Of a stretch of DNA of 64,000 nt, positions 1-9,483 are shown in pieces (within the stretch, counting starts at the first letter, position 1; the number at the start of each line of letters is the position of its first letter). The stretch is from Gemmobacter aquarius (GTDB taxonomy: Bacteria; Pseudomonadota; Alphaproteobacteria; Rhodobacterales; Rhodobacteraceae). The translations under genes were made by a program, and so were the position numbers. The DNA lies in the NCBI RefSeq assembly GCF_003060865.1, contig NZ_CP028918.1, forward strand, positions 1,848,001-1,912,000, written 5' to 3'. The notes beneath the pieces are model-generated. The model had not been told where the DNA came from. It did not search any database and saw only the letters and a list, made by a program, of their open reading frames with translations.

Positions 1-1433
1 TCAAAGCACCAACCCGTCATAAAGTGCTGCATAGGCCTTCGCACTCGTCTCCCAGCCCACCGGATGCCGCATCGCATTCTTCTGCACCACTTCCCATTGC
101 GCGCGGTCGGCAAACAACCCGCAGAGCTGTCGCAACGCCTGACCGAATGCGATCGCATCGGTCGGATGAAACTGCACCCCCGTCGCCACCCCCGCCGAAA
201 GTGCTGCGGGCGAGGCGTGAATGACCGTATCCGCAAGCCCCCCCACCGCCGCCACCACCGGCACCGCACCATAGCGCAAGCCATACATCTGCGTCAGCCC
301 GCAAGGCTCGAACCGGCTCGGCACCAGCACGGCATCTGCACCCGCAAACATGCGGTGGCTCAGCGCCTCGTCATAGCCGATCCGCACCGCCACGCGCCCC
401 GCAAACCGCGCCTCAAGCCCCCGCATCGCCGCCTCGAGTGCCGGATCGCCAGACCCCAGCACCAGCAAAGCCCCCCCGCCGCCACGAAATCGGGCACCAC
501 GACCGGCAAAAGGTCGATCCCCTTCTGGTCCGTCAACCGGCTGACCACGATGGCAAGCGGCCCCTCGGGCAGATCGAGACCGAACTCGGCACAGATCGCC
601 ACCCGATTGGCCGCCTTGCCCTTCAACGCCTTCACCGAAAACGGCACAGGCTCGGCTTCCGGCGACCAGACGGCAGTATCGACCCCGTTCAATATCCCCG
701 AAACATCCGCCCCGCGCGACGCGATCACACCCTCCAGCCCCATCCCGTATTCTTGCCGCAGCAATTCCGCCGCATAGGTCGGCGACACCGTCGTCACCCG
801 ATCCGCCGTCACCAACCCCGCCTTCAGGCTCGACAAGCCACCGTAATACTCCAGCGCACCGGGGTGGAACGCCTCGCGCGGCAGGCGCAACGCATCGATC
901 ATGCCAGCCCCCGCCCAACCCTGAAACGCCACGTTATGCACCGTCAGAACCGAGGCCACGCCCCCCGTGCCCCCATAGGTCAGGTAGGCCGGCGCAAACC
1001 CCGCCTGCCAGTCATGGGCATGCAGCACATCCGGCTTCCAGCCGTCGACGCCTTCCCGCGCGATCCGCGCCCCCACCCATGACAGCGCCGCAAAGCGCAA
1101 CGCATTGTCCGGCCAATCGCCCCCCGGACCGGAATAAGGCCCACCATCCCGGTCATACAAATGCGGCGCATCGAGCAGCATCACCGGCACCCCGTCCAGC
1201 ACGCCGGAAAACACAACGCCCCGCCCGCCGAACAGGTCGTCCTCGCCCCATACCTCCTGCAATCCGCCCAGCCGCCCGCGCAAAGCGCGATAGGCCGGCA
1301 TCAACACCCGCATCTCCCAGCCGACCGCCGCAAGTGCTGCAGGCAGCGCCCCCACCACATCGGCCAGCCCGCCGGTCTTGACCAGCGGCACACATTCCGA
1401 CGCCACCGAAAGCACCCGCCCCCTGACCGCCAT
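1..1433 (-). pseudogene. glgA: Glycogen synthase GlgA, broken by a one-base frameshift
   Basis: ADP-glucose-dependent glycogen synthase (GT5), extending alpha-1,4-glucan chains in the cytoplasm. The N-terminal part reads from ATG at 1433 with the ADP-glucose binding motif KTGGLADVVGALP and the HAHDWQAG and LTVHNVAFQG motifs. The C-terminal GT-B half (SRFEPCGLTQMYGLRYG) lies in another frame and ends with TGA at 1-3. The frames meet at a run of seven G (minus strand, 471-477). One extra G would give VAAGGALLVLGSGDPALE and a 477-residue protein of normal length. As written, translation leaves the GT frame after about residue 320. It is the last gene seen of glgP-glgB-glgC-glgA. Whether the deletion is biological or a sequence error cannot be decided here. 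Confidence 0.9.
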
Positions 1434-1458
1434 GCCCGTCCCCCGTTCTTCTCGGTTC

Positions 1459-1502
1459 AAATATCCTGCAGGGGGGTCCGGGGGGACGCAAAGTCCCCCC
1501 GG
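1459..1502. repeat. GC hairpin with AAATATCC block
   Basis: The spacer between glgC and glgA holds AAATATCC followed by GGGGGGAC-GCAAA-GTCCCCCC, a perfect 8-bp stem. The same layout (GC hairpin next to an ATATTT/GTATTT block) recurs at 25.9, 30.1, 39.3 and 61.2 kb. Confidence 0.7.
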
Positions 1503-1521
1503 CCTGTCCACCGTCACGCGC

Positions 1522-2795
1522 TCAAGAAACCGCCCGCGCCCGCGCGTCAAGCATATCCTGCGTGATCAACACGATACCGCCTTCGCTGACACGGAACCAC
1601 TTGGCATCTTCCACCGCATCCTGCCCCACAACCAGCCCTTCGGGAATGACCACGTTTGAATCGATCACGCAGCGGCTCAACTCGGCCTTGCGGTTCACCG
1701 TCACCCGCGGCAGCGCCACGACATACTCCAACGAAGAATAGCTATGCGTCCGGCACCCGGTGAACAGCAGCGAATTGCTGACCGCCGACCCCGACACGAT
1801 GCAATCGCCCGACACCAGCGAACTGACCGCCGACCCCCTGCGCCCATCCTCGTCATGGATGAACTTCGCGGGCGGCACGATCTCGGAATAGGTCCAGATC
1901 GGCCATGAATTGTCATAGATATCCAGCTTGGGCACGAAATCCGTCAGGTCGATATTCGCCTGCCAGAACGCGTCGATGGTGCCGACATCGCGCCAATAGG
2001 GTTCATGCTCCAGCCCGCTCTTCACGCAGCTATCCGCAAACTTATGCGCCATCGCTTTGCCGTTCCTGACGATGTCGGGGATCAGGTCATTGCCGAAATC
2101 ATGGCTCGAATTGGCATCCGCCATGTCGCGCAACAAAAGGTCGCGCAGGAACGCCCAGTCGAAGACGTAAATCCCCATGCTCGCCAGCGCATGCTTCGGA
2201 TCGCCCGGAATATGCGGCGGGTTCTTCGGCTTTTCCAGAAACGCCGTGATCCGCCCCGCCTGATCCACATCCATCACGCCGAACGCCGTCGCCTCCGCCA
2301 CCGGCACCGTCAGACAGCCGATCGTCACATCGGCCCCGGTCTCGACATGCTGGCGCAGCATGATCTCGTAATCCATCTTGTAGATATGGTCGCCCGCCAG
2401 CACGACGACATATTTGATCCCGTAGCTGTCGACGATATCGATGTTCTGCGCCACCGCATCCGCCGTGCCAAGATACCACTTGGTCTCGTCCACCCGCTGG
2501 CTCGCAGGCAGGATATCCAGATACTCGTTCCGTTCGGCGCGGAAAAAGTTCCATCCCCGCTGGCAATGCCGGATCAGGCTGTGCGCCTTGTACTGCGTCG
2601 CAATCGCCATCTTGCGGATCCCGCTGTTAAGCGCATTCGACAAAGCAAAGTCGATGATCCGCGTCTTGCCGCCGAAATAGACCGCCGGTTTCGCCCGCCG
2701 GTCGGTCAATTCCTTCAACCGGCTGCCCCGCCCCCCGCCAATACAAAAGCCATCGCCTGAGAAGACAGTCGCGCATTCGGTCTCGGTGTCATCAT
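1522..2795 (-). pseudogene. glgC: Glucose-1-phosphate adenylyltransferase GlgC, broken by a one-base frameshift
   Basis: Makes ADP-glucose from glucose-1-phosphate and ATP, the committed step of glycogen synthesis. The start is ATGATG at 2795 behind a GGGAGGGG ribosome site. The first residues run to AMAFVLAGG, then the frame is lost at a run of six G (minus strand, 2731-2736). One added G restores the family signature [19 protein letters not shown] and a 424-residue protein of normal length. The rest is intact: [20 protein letters not shown], and [18 protein letters not shown]. Without correction only a 20-odd-residue peptide, or an N-terminally truncated protein lacking the nucleotide-binding loop, would be made. 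It lies between glgB and glgA. Confidence 0.9.
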
Positions 2796-2838
2796 GTCCC
2801 TAGCCCCTCCCGTGGCTGCGGGTTTTCCCCGCCGTAAT

Positions 2839-5025
2839 TCAAGCCTTCCTGAAATAGACCGCCGACAAGGGCGGCAGCGTGACGACCGACGATTGCGCCC
2901 GCCCGTGCCACTCCATGGCCTCACTCTCGACCCCACCCAGATTGCCACGGTTCATCCCGCCGTAAACCGCCGCATCCGTGTTGAGGATTTCGTCCCAATG
3001 CCCCGCTTGCGGCAAACCAACGCGGTAGCGCCGCTCGACCGGCGTCAGGTTCACCACCGCCACCACCGCCGGATCGCCCGCCTCGCCCTTCCTGACCCAC
3101 GCGTAAACGCTCGCTTCCGCATCGTTGCTCTCGATCCACTCGAACCCCTCTGCCTTCGTGTCATTCACATGCAAAGCGCGGTTCTCGCGGTAAACCCGGT
3201 TCAGATCGCGCACCAGCGACTGCACGCCGCGATGTTCGGCAATCTCCAACTGGTGCCAGTCGAGGCTTTGCTTGTGGTTCCACTCGGCCCCTTGGGCAAA
3301 TTCGCAACCCATGAACAAAAGCTTCTTGCCCGGATGCGCCCACATGAACCCGTAATAGGCCCGCAGGTTGGCGAATTTCTCCCAATCCCCGCCCGGCATC
3401 TTGGTCAGCATGCTGCCCTTGCCATGCACCACCTCGTCATGGCTGATCGGCAGGATGTAGTTTTCCGACCACGCGTAATGCAGGCCGAATGTCATCTGGT
3501 GATGGTGATACTGCCGGTAGATCGGGTCTTTCTCCATGTAACTCAGGGTGTCGTTCATCCACCCCATGTTCCACTTGAACCCGAACCCCAACCCCCCGTG
3601 GCTGACTGGCCGCGACACGCCCGGAAAGGCCGTGCTTTCCTCGGCCACCGTCACGATACCCGCCACCTCGCCGTAAGCCACCACGTTCATGCGTTGCAGC
3701 AGAGCAATCGCCTCGTAATTCTCGCGCCCCCCGTCCTTGTTGGGGATCCACTCGCCATCCTTGCGCGAGTAGTCGCGGTACAGCATCGACGCCACCGCAT
3801 CTACCCGCAGCCCGTCGAGATGATATTCCTCAAGCCAATACAAAGCGTTGGAGACAAGGTAATTCGCCACCTCGACCCGCCCGTAATTGTAGATCAGCGT
3901 GTTCCAGTCCTGATGGAACCCCTCGCGCGCATCGGCATGTTCATACAAAGCCGTCCCGTCGAACCGCCCCAGCCCGTGCGGATCCGAGGGAAAATGCCCC
4001 GGCACCCAGTCGAGCAGCACACCCAACCCTTTGCGATGCGCCGCATCGACAAAGGCCCGGAATTCTTGCGGAGTCCCGTGCCGGATGGTCGGCGCGAACA
4101 TGCCCACCGGCTGATACCCCCAAGACCCGTCGAACGGATATTCCGACACCGGCAGCAGCTCGATATGCGTGAACCCCATGTCGGCGGCATAGCCCACCAA
4201 TTGGTCGGCCAATTCCAGATAAGACAGCATCCTGTCCCCCGGCGCGCGCCGCCACGACCCCAGATGCACCTCATACACACTCATAGGCGCATCGATGGAA
4301 TGCCGCGCCCCCCGCGTCGCCATCCAGTCGGCGTCGTTGAATTCCCCCGTCACCCGCCGCACCACGCTCGCATTGGCCGGAGGATGCTCTGACCCGAAGC
4401 CCACAGGGTCGGCCTTCAGCGGCCCGACATAGCCGTGCTGGCCACGGATCTCATACTTATAGGTCACACCATCGCCCAGACCCGGCACAAAGGTCTCCCA
4501 GACCCCCGTAGCACCGCGCCGCCGCATCGGATGGCGCCGCCCGTCCCAGACGTTGAAATCGCCCACCACCGAAACCCGCTCGGCATTCGGCGCCCAGACG
4601 GCGAAATGCACACCCTCCACGCCCTCATGCGTGATGATATGTGCGCCCAGCACCTGCCACAGCCGCCTATGCGTGCCCTCGCCCAGCAGATATTCGTCCA
4701 TCTCGCCCAGCACGGGACCAAAGCGGAACGGATCGTCGAACTCCCAGACCGTCCCGCCCCCCTCGGCCCGCAGGCGATAGTCTTGCCGCTTGGGCAACGC
4801 CGCCACGAACAGCCCCGCGCATTCCGGCACGGGAACCGCATCGACCTCGGTTCCCTTGGCCAGCAGAACCGTCAACCGCTCGGCACCCGGGACGAAAGCC
4901 CGCACCACCACGCCCTTGCCAAAGCCGTGCGGGCCCAGCACCCCGAACGGGTCGCCATGACGCCCCTCGCAGATCGCCCGCGCCGCCTGTGGCTCGAACA
5001 CACCGTCAATCCACGCTTCGGTCAT
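2839..5025 (-). CDS. glgB: 1,4-alpha-glucan branching enzyme GlgB
   Basis: Introduces alpha-1,6 branches into glycogen (GH13 family). About 728 residues, normal full length. Visible in order: N-terminal domain with DPFGVLGPHG, a CBM48 module around residues 120-210 (VHFAVWAPNAERVSVVGDFN), then the GH13 barrel with GYQPVGMFAPT, the nucleophile Asp in DGLRVDAVASMLYRDY, and ISHDEVVHGKGSM carrying the third catalytic carboxylate. I chose ATG 5025 because GGGAGG stands 8 bases before it; ATG 5031 touches the same ribosome site too closely. It sits 39 bases after glgP and 43 before glgC on the same strand, so one operon is likely. The reading frame is intact, unlike glgC and glgA. Confidence 0.96.
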   Translation of the reverse strand: MTEAWIDGVFEPQAARAICEGRHGDPFGVLGPHGFGKGVVVRAFVPGAERLTVLLAKGTEVDAVPVPECAGLFVAALPKRQDYRLRAEGGGTVWEFDDPFRFGPVLGEMDEYLLGEGTHRRLWQVLGAHIITHEGVEGVHFAVWAPNAERVSVVGDFNVWDGRRHPMRRRGATGVWETFVPGLGDGVTYKYEIRGQHGYVGPLKADPVGFGSEHPPANASVVRRVTGEFNDADWMATRGARHSIDAPMSVYEVHLGSWRRAPGDRMLSYLELADQLVGYAADMGFTHIELLPVSEYPFDGSWGYQPVGMFAPTIRHGTPQEFRAFVDAAHRKGLGVLLDWVPGHFPSDPHGLGRFDGTALYEHADAREGFHQDWNTLIYNYGRVEVANYLVSNALYWLEEYHLDGLRVDAVASMLYRDYSRKDGEWIPNKDGGRENYEAIALLQRMNVVAYGEVAGIVTVAEESTAFPGVSRPVSHGGLGFGFKWNMGWMNDTLSYMEKDPIYRQYHHHQMTFGLHYAWSENYILPISHDEVVHGKGSMLTKMPGGDWEKFANLRAYYGFMWAHPGKKLLFMGCEFAQGAEWNHKQSLDWHQLEIAEHRGVQSLVRDLNRVYRENRALHVNDTKAEGFEWIESNDAEASVYAWVRKGEAGDPAVVAVVNLTPVERRYRVGLPQAGHWDEILNTDAAVYGGMNRGNLGGVESEAMEWHGRAQSSVVTLPPLSAVYFRKA

Positions 5026-5064
5026 AGGCATCCCCTCCCAAGGCCTTCGCCCCCGATCCGCGCC

Positions 5065-7443
5065 TTACAGCGCAGACCGGACGCCCCAGATTTCATCCAT
5101 GTAGCTGCGTATCGTCCGATCTGACGAGAAAAATCCCGACCGCGCCGTATTCATCGCAGCCATGCCCGCCCAACGGTCGGGATCGGCGTAAACCTTGTCC
5201 ACCTCTCCCTGCACGGCATGGAACGCGTCGAAATCGGCCGCCACAAGGAAATAATCGTGATGCCAGACGCGGTGCACCAACCCATGGTAGCGGTCCGGCT
5301 GGGTCGGACTGAACCGCCCCTCGGCAATCATCTGAAGCACGTCCTGCAAAACCTGCGACGCCTCGATGGCTTTTCTCGACTGCTCGGGGTCCTCGCGCCG
5401 CTTCATCACCTCGTCCGCCGTCAGCCCGAACAGGAAGAAATGCTCTGCCCCCACCTCTTGCAGGATTTCGACGTTCGCCCCGTCCAGCGTGCCGATGGTC
5501 GGCGCGCCGTTCATCATGAACTTCATGTTTCCGGTGCCGCTGGCCTCTTTGCCCGCGGTCGAAATCTGCTCCGACAGGTCGGACGCAGGGATCAACCGCT
5601 CGGCCATGCTGACGTTGTAATTGGCCGGATAGACGATCTTCAGCAAATCGCCGGTCACCGGATCGTTATTAACAACCTCGGCCACATCGTTGATCAGATG
5701 GATGATTTCCTTGGCCACCGCATAGCCCGGCGCCGACTTGCCTCCGAATATCTTGACCCTCGGCACCCAGCCCGCCTTGGGGTTCGCCCGTATCGCATGC
5801 CAGCGCGCGATGGTTTCCAGAATGTTCAGCAACTGCCGCTTGTATTCGTGAATCCGCTTGATCTGCACGTCGAACAGCGCGTCGGGCGACACCTTGACCC
5901 CGCATTCCGTGCCGATCCAGTTCGCCAGATCGACCTTGTTCGCCCGCTTCGCCGCCCCGAACGCATCGCGGAACGACCGCTCCTTGATATGCGGCTCCAA
6001 CTCGCGCAGCCGGTCGAGGTTGTCTTCCCACCCCGCCCCGATCGTCCCCGTAATCAGCCCCGCAAGCGGCCGGTTCGCCATCTTCAGCCAGCGCCGCGGC
6101 GTCACCCCGTTGGTCTGGTTGATGATCCGCCCGGGGTGCAGCTTGTCCAACTCGGGGAACAGGTTCTTCTTGACCAGTTCCGAATGCAGCGCCGAAACCC
6201 CGTTCACCTTATGCGCCATGATAAAGGCCAACTCGCCCATCCGCACCTCGTGATGCTTCACGATGCCGATGTAATGCGGGCGGCTGTAATTCTCGTCCTT
6301 GTGCCACGCATCGATCCGCTCCACGATCTGCATATGCCGTGGCAACACGTTGCCAAAGGTGAAGGTCGCCCAGCGTTCCAGCGCCTCGGGCAGGAGCGTA
6401 TGATTGGTATAGCCCAGACAGCCCCGCGCGGTTTCCAGCGCATCGGCGAATTCCATCTGATGCTCATCGACCAGCAAACGCACCAGTTCCGGCCCCGCAA
6501 TCGCCGGATGGGTGTCGTTCATCTGGATCGCGGCATATTTCGGCAGGTCGCGCAGGTTGGTATGGGTCGCCATGAACCGGCGCAGAATGTCCTGCAACGC
6601 GGCAGAGGTCAGGAAAAACTCCTGCTTCAAGCGCAATTCCTTGCCCTGATAGGTCGTGTCGTCCGGATACAAGACCCGCGAAAGCGTCCGCGCCAAAGCC
6701 TCCGGCTCGGCCGCAGCCGCATAATCCCCGCGATTGAACCGCTCCAGATCGAACATCGTCGTCGGTTTCGCCGCCCAAAGCCGCAGCGTATTGGCCCATT
6801 TGCCCTGCCAGCCAACCACCGGAGTGTCATGGGCTTCCGCCAGCACGGTTTCCCCCGGCACCCAGACCTCGCGGCCCCCGACCATCTCGACCGCCCCCTT
6901 GAACGGGATGGTATAGCTGCTCTCGGGCCGCGCGAATTCCCACGGATGCGCCTGTGACAGCCAGTCCTCGGGCGTCTCCACCTGCTGCCCGCCCTCGAAC
7001 CGCTGCCGGAACAGCCCGTGCTCGTAGCGGATGCCATAGCCGTAAGCGGGGCACCCCAGCGTCGCCATGCTTTCCATGAAGCACGCCGCCAACCGCCCGA
7101 GGCCGCCATTGCCCAAAGCCGCGTCCGGCTCGTTCCCGACAATGGCACGGAAATCCTGCCCGAACCCCGCCATCACCTCTTCGGCCGCATCCCGCAGCCC
7201 AAGGTTGACGGTCGCATCCTCGAGTATCCGCCCGATCAGGAACTCCATCGACAGGTAATAGACCCGCTTCCTGTCCTCGGCCCAGGTCCGGCGGGTCGAG
7301 GCAAACCACGGCTCGACGATCCGGTCGCGGATCGCGAAAGACAGCGCCATGCGCCAATCGTAAACGCTCGCGTTGGGGGCATCCTTGCCCAGCGTAAAGG
7401 TCAGGTGGCGGGCAACATCGGCCTGCAGCAGGTTGGGGGTCAT
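5065..7443 (-). CDS. glgP: Glycogen phosphorylase GlgP
   Basis: Phosphorolytic release of glucose-1-phosphate from glycogen; PLP enzyme of GT35. About 792 residues from ATG 7443 (MTPNLLQADVARHLTFTLGK). Motifs: VYYLSMEFLIGR near the N-terminus, GNGGLGRLAACF, RIHEYKRQLLN, and the PLP-lysine region EASGTGNMKFMMNGAPTIGT. An in-frame GTG lies 15 bases upstream, and further upstream codons do not look like protein. A GGAGGT sits near 7486 but is too far from either start to be its ribosome site. First gene of the glg operon; it is a degradation enzyme, so it would still act if glgC and glgA are dead. Confidence 0.95.
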   Translation of the reverse strand: MTPNLLQADVARHLTFTLGKDAPNASVYDWRMALSFAIRDRIVEPWFASTRRTWAEDRKRVYYLSMEFLIGRILEDATVNLGLRDAAEEVMAGFGQDFRAIVGNEPDAALGNGGLGRLAACFMESMATLGCPAYGYGIRYEHGLFRQRFEGGQQVETPEDWLSQAHPWEFARPESSYTIPFKGAVEMVGGREVWVPGETVLAEAHDTPVVGWQGKWANTLRLWAAKPTTMFDLERFNRGDYAAAAEPEALARTLSRVLYPDDTTYQGKELRLKQEFFLTSAALQDILRRFMATHTNLRDLPKYAAIQMNDTHPAIAGPELVRLLVDEHQMEFADALETARGCLGYTNHTLLPEALERWATFTFGNVLPRHMQIVERIDAWHKDENYSRPHYIGIVKHHEVRMGELAFIMAHKVNGVSALHSELVKKNLFPELDKLHPGRIINQTNGVTPRRWLKMANRPLAGLITGTIGAGWEDNLDRLRELEPHIKERSFRDAFGAAKRANKVDLANWIGTECGVKVSPDALFDVQIKRIHEYKRQLLNILETIARWHAIRANPKAGWVPRVKIFGGKSAPGYAVAKEIIHLINDVAEVVNNDPVTGDLLKIVYPANYNVSMAERLIPASDLSEQISTAGKEASGTGNMKFMMNGAPTIGTLDGANVEILQEVGAEHFFLFGLTADEVMKRREDPEQSRKAIEASQVLQDVLQMIAEGRFSPTQPDRYHGLVHRVWHHDYFLVAADFDAFHAVQGEVDKVYADPDRWAGMAAMNTARSGFFSSDRTIRSYMDEIWGVRSAL

Positions 7444-7831
7444 CGAAAGATCGTTCACGTGCTCATCCGCGCTAGGGCCACAATTACCTCCCCAGCCTAA
7501 CCCGCACCGATGTGCGGTCAAGCGGGGCCAAGACAAAGGGAAGCTCCGATACGTCCGTTCCGTTCCCTCAAACCGCTTTAAGGCCTAGCGCATTAAACTG
7601 CGCCCGTCACCCCTGAAATTCCGCAGAAAATCCTTTTTCAAACCGCTTTGACCTTCCGCCCGGCACAGCCCCGACATCACCCGCAATACCGCGCCGCATA
7701 CCGCAAACGCAAACCCGCCATGCACAAACGGAACGCACAGCTTTCAGGCGGAAACTGATCTGGATCAACGTAGCCAAGCTGAAAACGGGATAAATCTTTG
7801 CCGTTCCCTCGGCTCCATCGGAAGAACCGGC
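7444..7831. other. Divergent intergenic region between glgP and the Rrf2 gene
   Basis: 388 bases without a supported gene. It must hold the leftward glg promoter and the rightward promoter of the Rrf2 regulator. The only motif I can defend is the FNR-type box at 7755-7768. Short open frames here have no family resemblance. Confidence 0.6.
7755..7768 (+). promoter_or_regulatory. FNR/Anr-type box upstream of the Rrf2 regulator
   Basis: CTGAT-CTGG-ATCAA differs by one base from the FNR/FnrL consensus TTGAT-N4-ATCAA. It lies 64 bases before the Rrf2 start codon, a reasonable position for oxygen control of that gene. Confidence 0.5.
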
Positions 7832-8266
7832 ATGAGACTCACAACCCGCACCAACCTCGCCATCCGCACGCTGATGTTCTGCGCGGTGAACGAAGGCCGC
7901 ATCGTCCGCAAGACCGAGGTCGCCGCAGCCGTCAACGCCTCCGAAAACCACCTCGCGCAGGTCATCCACCTCCTCGCCCAACGCGGCTTTCTCAAAACCG
8001 TGCGCGGGCGCTCCGGCGGCCTGACCCTCGGCCACGCACCCCAAGCGATCCGCGTCGGCGACGTCTTCCGCAGCTTCGAGGCCTGCCTGCCCTTCACCGA
8101 ATGTTTCAGCGAAAGCGAAAACACCTGCCCCCTCATCGGTGCCTGCCGGCTCAAGGCCCTGCTCGCAGACGCGCTTGAAGCGTTCTACACCGCGCTGGAC
8201 AAGATCACGGTCCTTGACCTCGTGACCGACAACGCCCGCCTCGAAACCCTGCTCAGGGTCGCCTGA
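7832..8266 (+). CDS. Rrf2 family transcriptional regulator, NsrR-like
   Basis: 144-residue winged-helix repressor of the Rrf2 family. Residues 1-60 form the DNA-binding domain, with the family wing motif VRGRSGGLTL. Cys91, Cys99 and Cys105 (TEC...TCPLIGAC) match the three-cysteine cluster pattern of NsrR and RirA, so an Fe-S cofactor is likely. SENHLAQVIHLLAQRGFLKTVRG and ACRLKALLADAL resemble NsrR more than RirA, suggesting nitric-oxide sensing, but iron sensing is not excluded. ATG 7832 has GGAAG upstream. An FNR-type box precedes it, fitting a role in low-oxygen or nitrogen-oxide responses. No NO-metabolism gene is adjacent. Confidence 0.85.
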   Translation: MRLTTRTNLAIRTLMFCAVNEGRIVRKTEVAAAVNASENHLAQVIHLLAQRGFLKTVRGRSGGLTLGHAPQAIRVGDVFRSFEACLPFTECFSESENTCPLIGACRLKALLADALEAFYTALDKITVLDLVTDNARLETLLRVA

Positions 8267-8332
8267 CCGCCCCCGGCCTGGCTGCCCCCCTCAACGGCAG
8301 ACGGTCCCGCACAACGCCGCAGGACCATCCCC

Positions 8333-8351
8333 GATTTTTCGCAGAAAAATC
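8333..8351. repeat. Short palindrome, TTTTC-GCA-GAAAA type
   Basis: GATTTTTCGCAGAAAAATC: perfect 8-bp arms with a 3-base loop, between the convergent Rrf2 and dipeptidase genes. Same family as the copies near 51.8, 52.0, 55.43 and 55.48 kb. It may act as a transcription or RNA-end hairpin. Confidence 0.7.
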
Positions 8352-8379
8352 GCAGCCCCGCCACAGTGCCCGCAGGCAC

Positions 8380-9435
8380 TCACGCGCCCCAGGTCCGCCG
8401 CAGCACCCCCAGCCAGTTGTCCCAGGCCAGTTTTCGCACCATCGCCTCGCCATAGCCATGCGCCAGCATCGCCTCGATCAGCCGCGGCAGGCCCGCCACG
8501 TCGACAACCCCGTCGGGCACGGTCGCCCCGTCGAAATCCGACCCGAACCCCACATGGTCCTCGCCCAGCCGTCCGATCAGATGGTCCAGATGTCGCAGCA
8601 TCGCCTCCCACCCCATCTCGGGGTCGCGCCGCCCGTCGGGCCGCAAGAAGACCGTAGCAAAGTTCAGCCCCACCATCCCCTTCGACTCGCGGATCATGTC
8701 AAGCTGGCGGTCCGTCAGGTTCCGGCTCGACGGTGTCACCGCATGGGCGTTGGAATGGGTGGCCACCAGCGGCGCATCCGACAGCTTGGCCACATCCTCG
8801 AACCCCTTCAGGTTCAGGTGCGACAGGTCGATCATCACGCGCAGCTCGTTGCACACCCGAACCAGCCGCTTGCCCGCATCGGTCAGCCCCGGCCCGGTAT
8901 CCGGCGTTGACGGGAACGCAAACGGCACTCCGTGCCCAAAGGCCGTTGGCCTGCTCCACACCGGACCAAGCGACCGCAACCCCGCCGCATGCCACAGGTA
9001 AAGCGCGTCGCAGGCAGGGTCGATCGCCTCGGCCCCTTCCATATGCATGATGCCCGAAATCGCGCCCGCAGCTTTCGCGGCCTCGATCTCGGCCACCGTT
9101 CGCACATGGCGGAACCGCCCGCCAGACGACCGCTCCATCCAAAGAAACTGGCTCGCCAACTCCGCCGCGATGGCCTGACTGGGTGCCAGCGCAAGCGGTG
9201 CGGGCAGCGGCACCTGATAGGGCGGATTGTCCATCAGCACGTCCATATCCGCATCCGGATCATGCGGCGACGGCATGTAGATCGCAAAGAACCCGGCCCA
9301 GAACCCGCCCGCCGCCATGCGCGGCAGGTCGAGATGCCCCTTCCCTTCGCCCGTCAGCCAGATCGCCTCGCGGTTCTCGGGCGCCTGCAGGATGCGGAAC
9401 AGAATGTCGTTATGGCCGTCAAAGACAGGGATCAT
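8380..9435 (-). CDS. Membrane dipeptidase, peptidase family M19
   Basis: Zinc dipeptidase of the renal dipeptidase family, about 351 residues. ATG 9435 (MIPVFDGHNDILFR) was chosen because GGAGG stands 8 bases upstream. Metal-site motifs are visible: DGHND near residue 5-9, the bridging Glu in MHMEGAEAI, His in THSNAHAV, and the Asp in GFGSDFDG. No signal peptide or membrane segment is seen, so it is probably cytoplasmic. It is convergent with the Rrf2 gene and 48 bases upstream of nothing it clearly co-functions with; cueR-copA lie behind it on the same strand, so it could be read through from copA. Confidence 0.93.
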   Translation of the reverse strand: MIPVFDGHNDILFRILQAPENREAIWLTGEGKGHLDLPRMAAGGFWAGFFAIYMPSPHDPDADMDVLMDNPPYQVPLPAPLALAPSQAIAAELASQFLWMERSSGGRFRHVRTVAEIEAAKAAGAISGIMHMEGAEAIDPACDALYLWHAAGLRSLGPVWSRPTAFGHGVPFAFPSTPDTGPGLTDAGKRLVRVCNELRVMIDLSHLNLKGFEDVAKLSDAPLVATHSNAHAVTPSSRNLTDRQLDMIRESKGMVGLNFATVFLRPDGRRDPEMGWEAMLRHLDHLIGRLGEDHVGFGSDFDGATVPDGVVDVAGLPRLIEAMLAHGYGEAMVRKLAWDNWLGVLRRTWGA

Positions 9436-9483
9436 GCGCGAAGCCTCCATTTGCCGCCACCTTTGCACGGTCAAACCGGCGCT

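Noticed and set aside
1..2795. Programmed frameshifting as the explanation for glgA and glgC
   Set aside because: No slippery-site context with a downstream stem is evident, and both sites are simple G tracts with one base missing; an indel is simpler.
2794..4392. 532-codon open frame on the plus strand opposite glgB
   Set aside because: Arg/His/Pro-rich shadow of glgB caused by high GC; no family signature, and glgB is certain.
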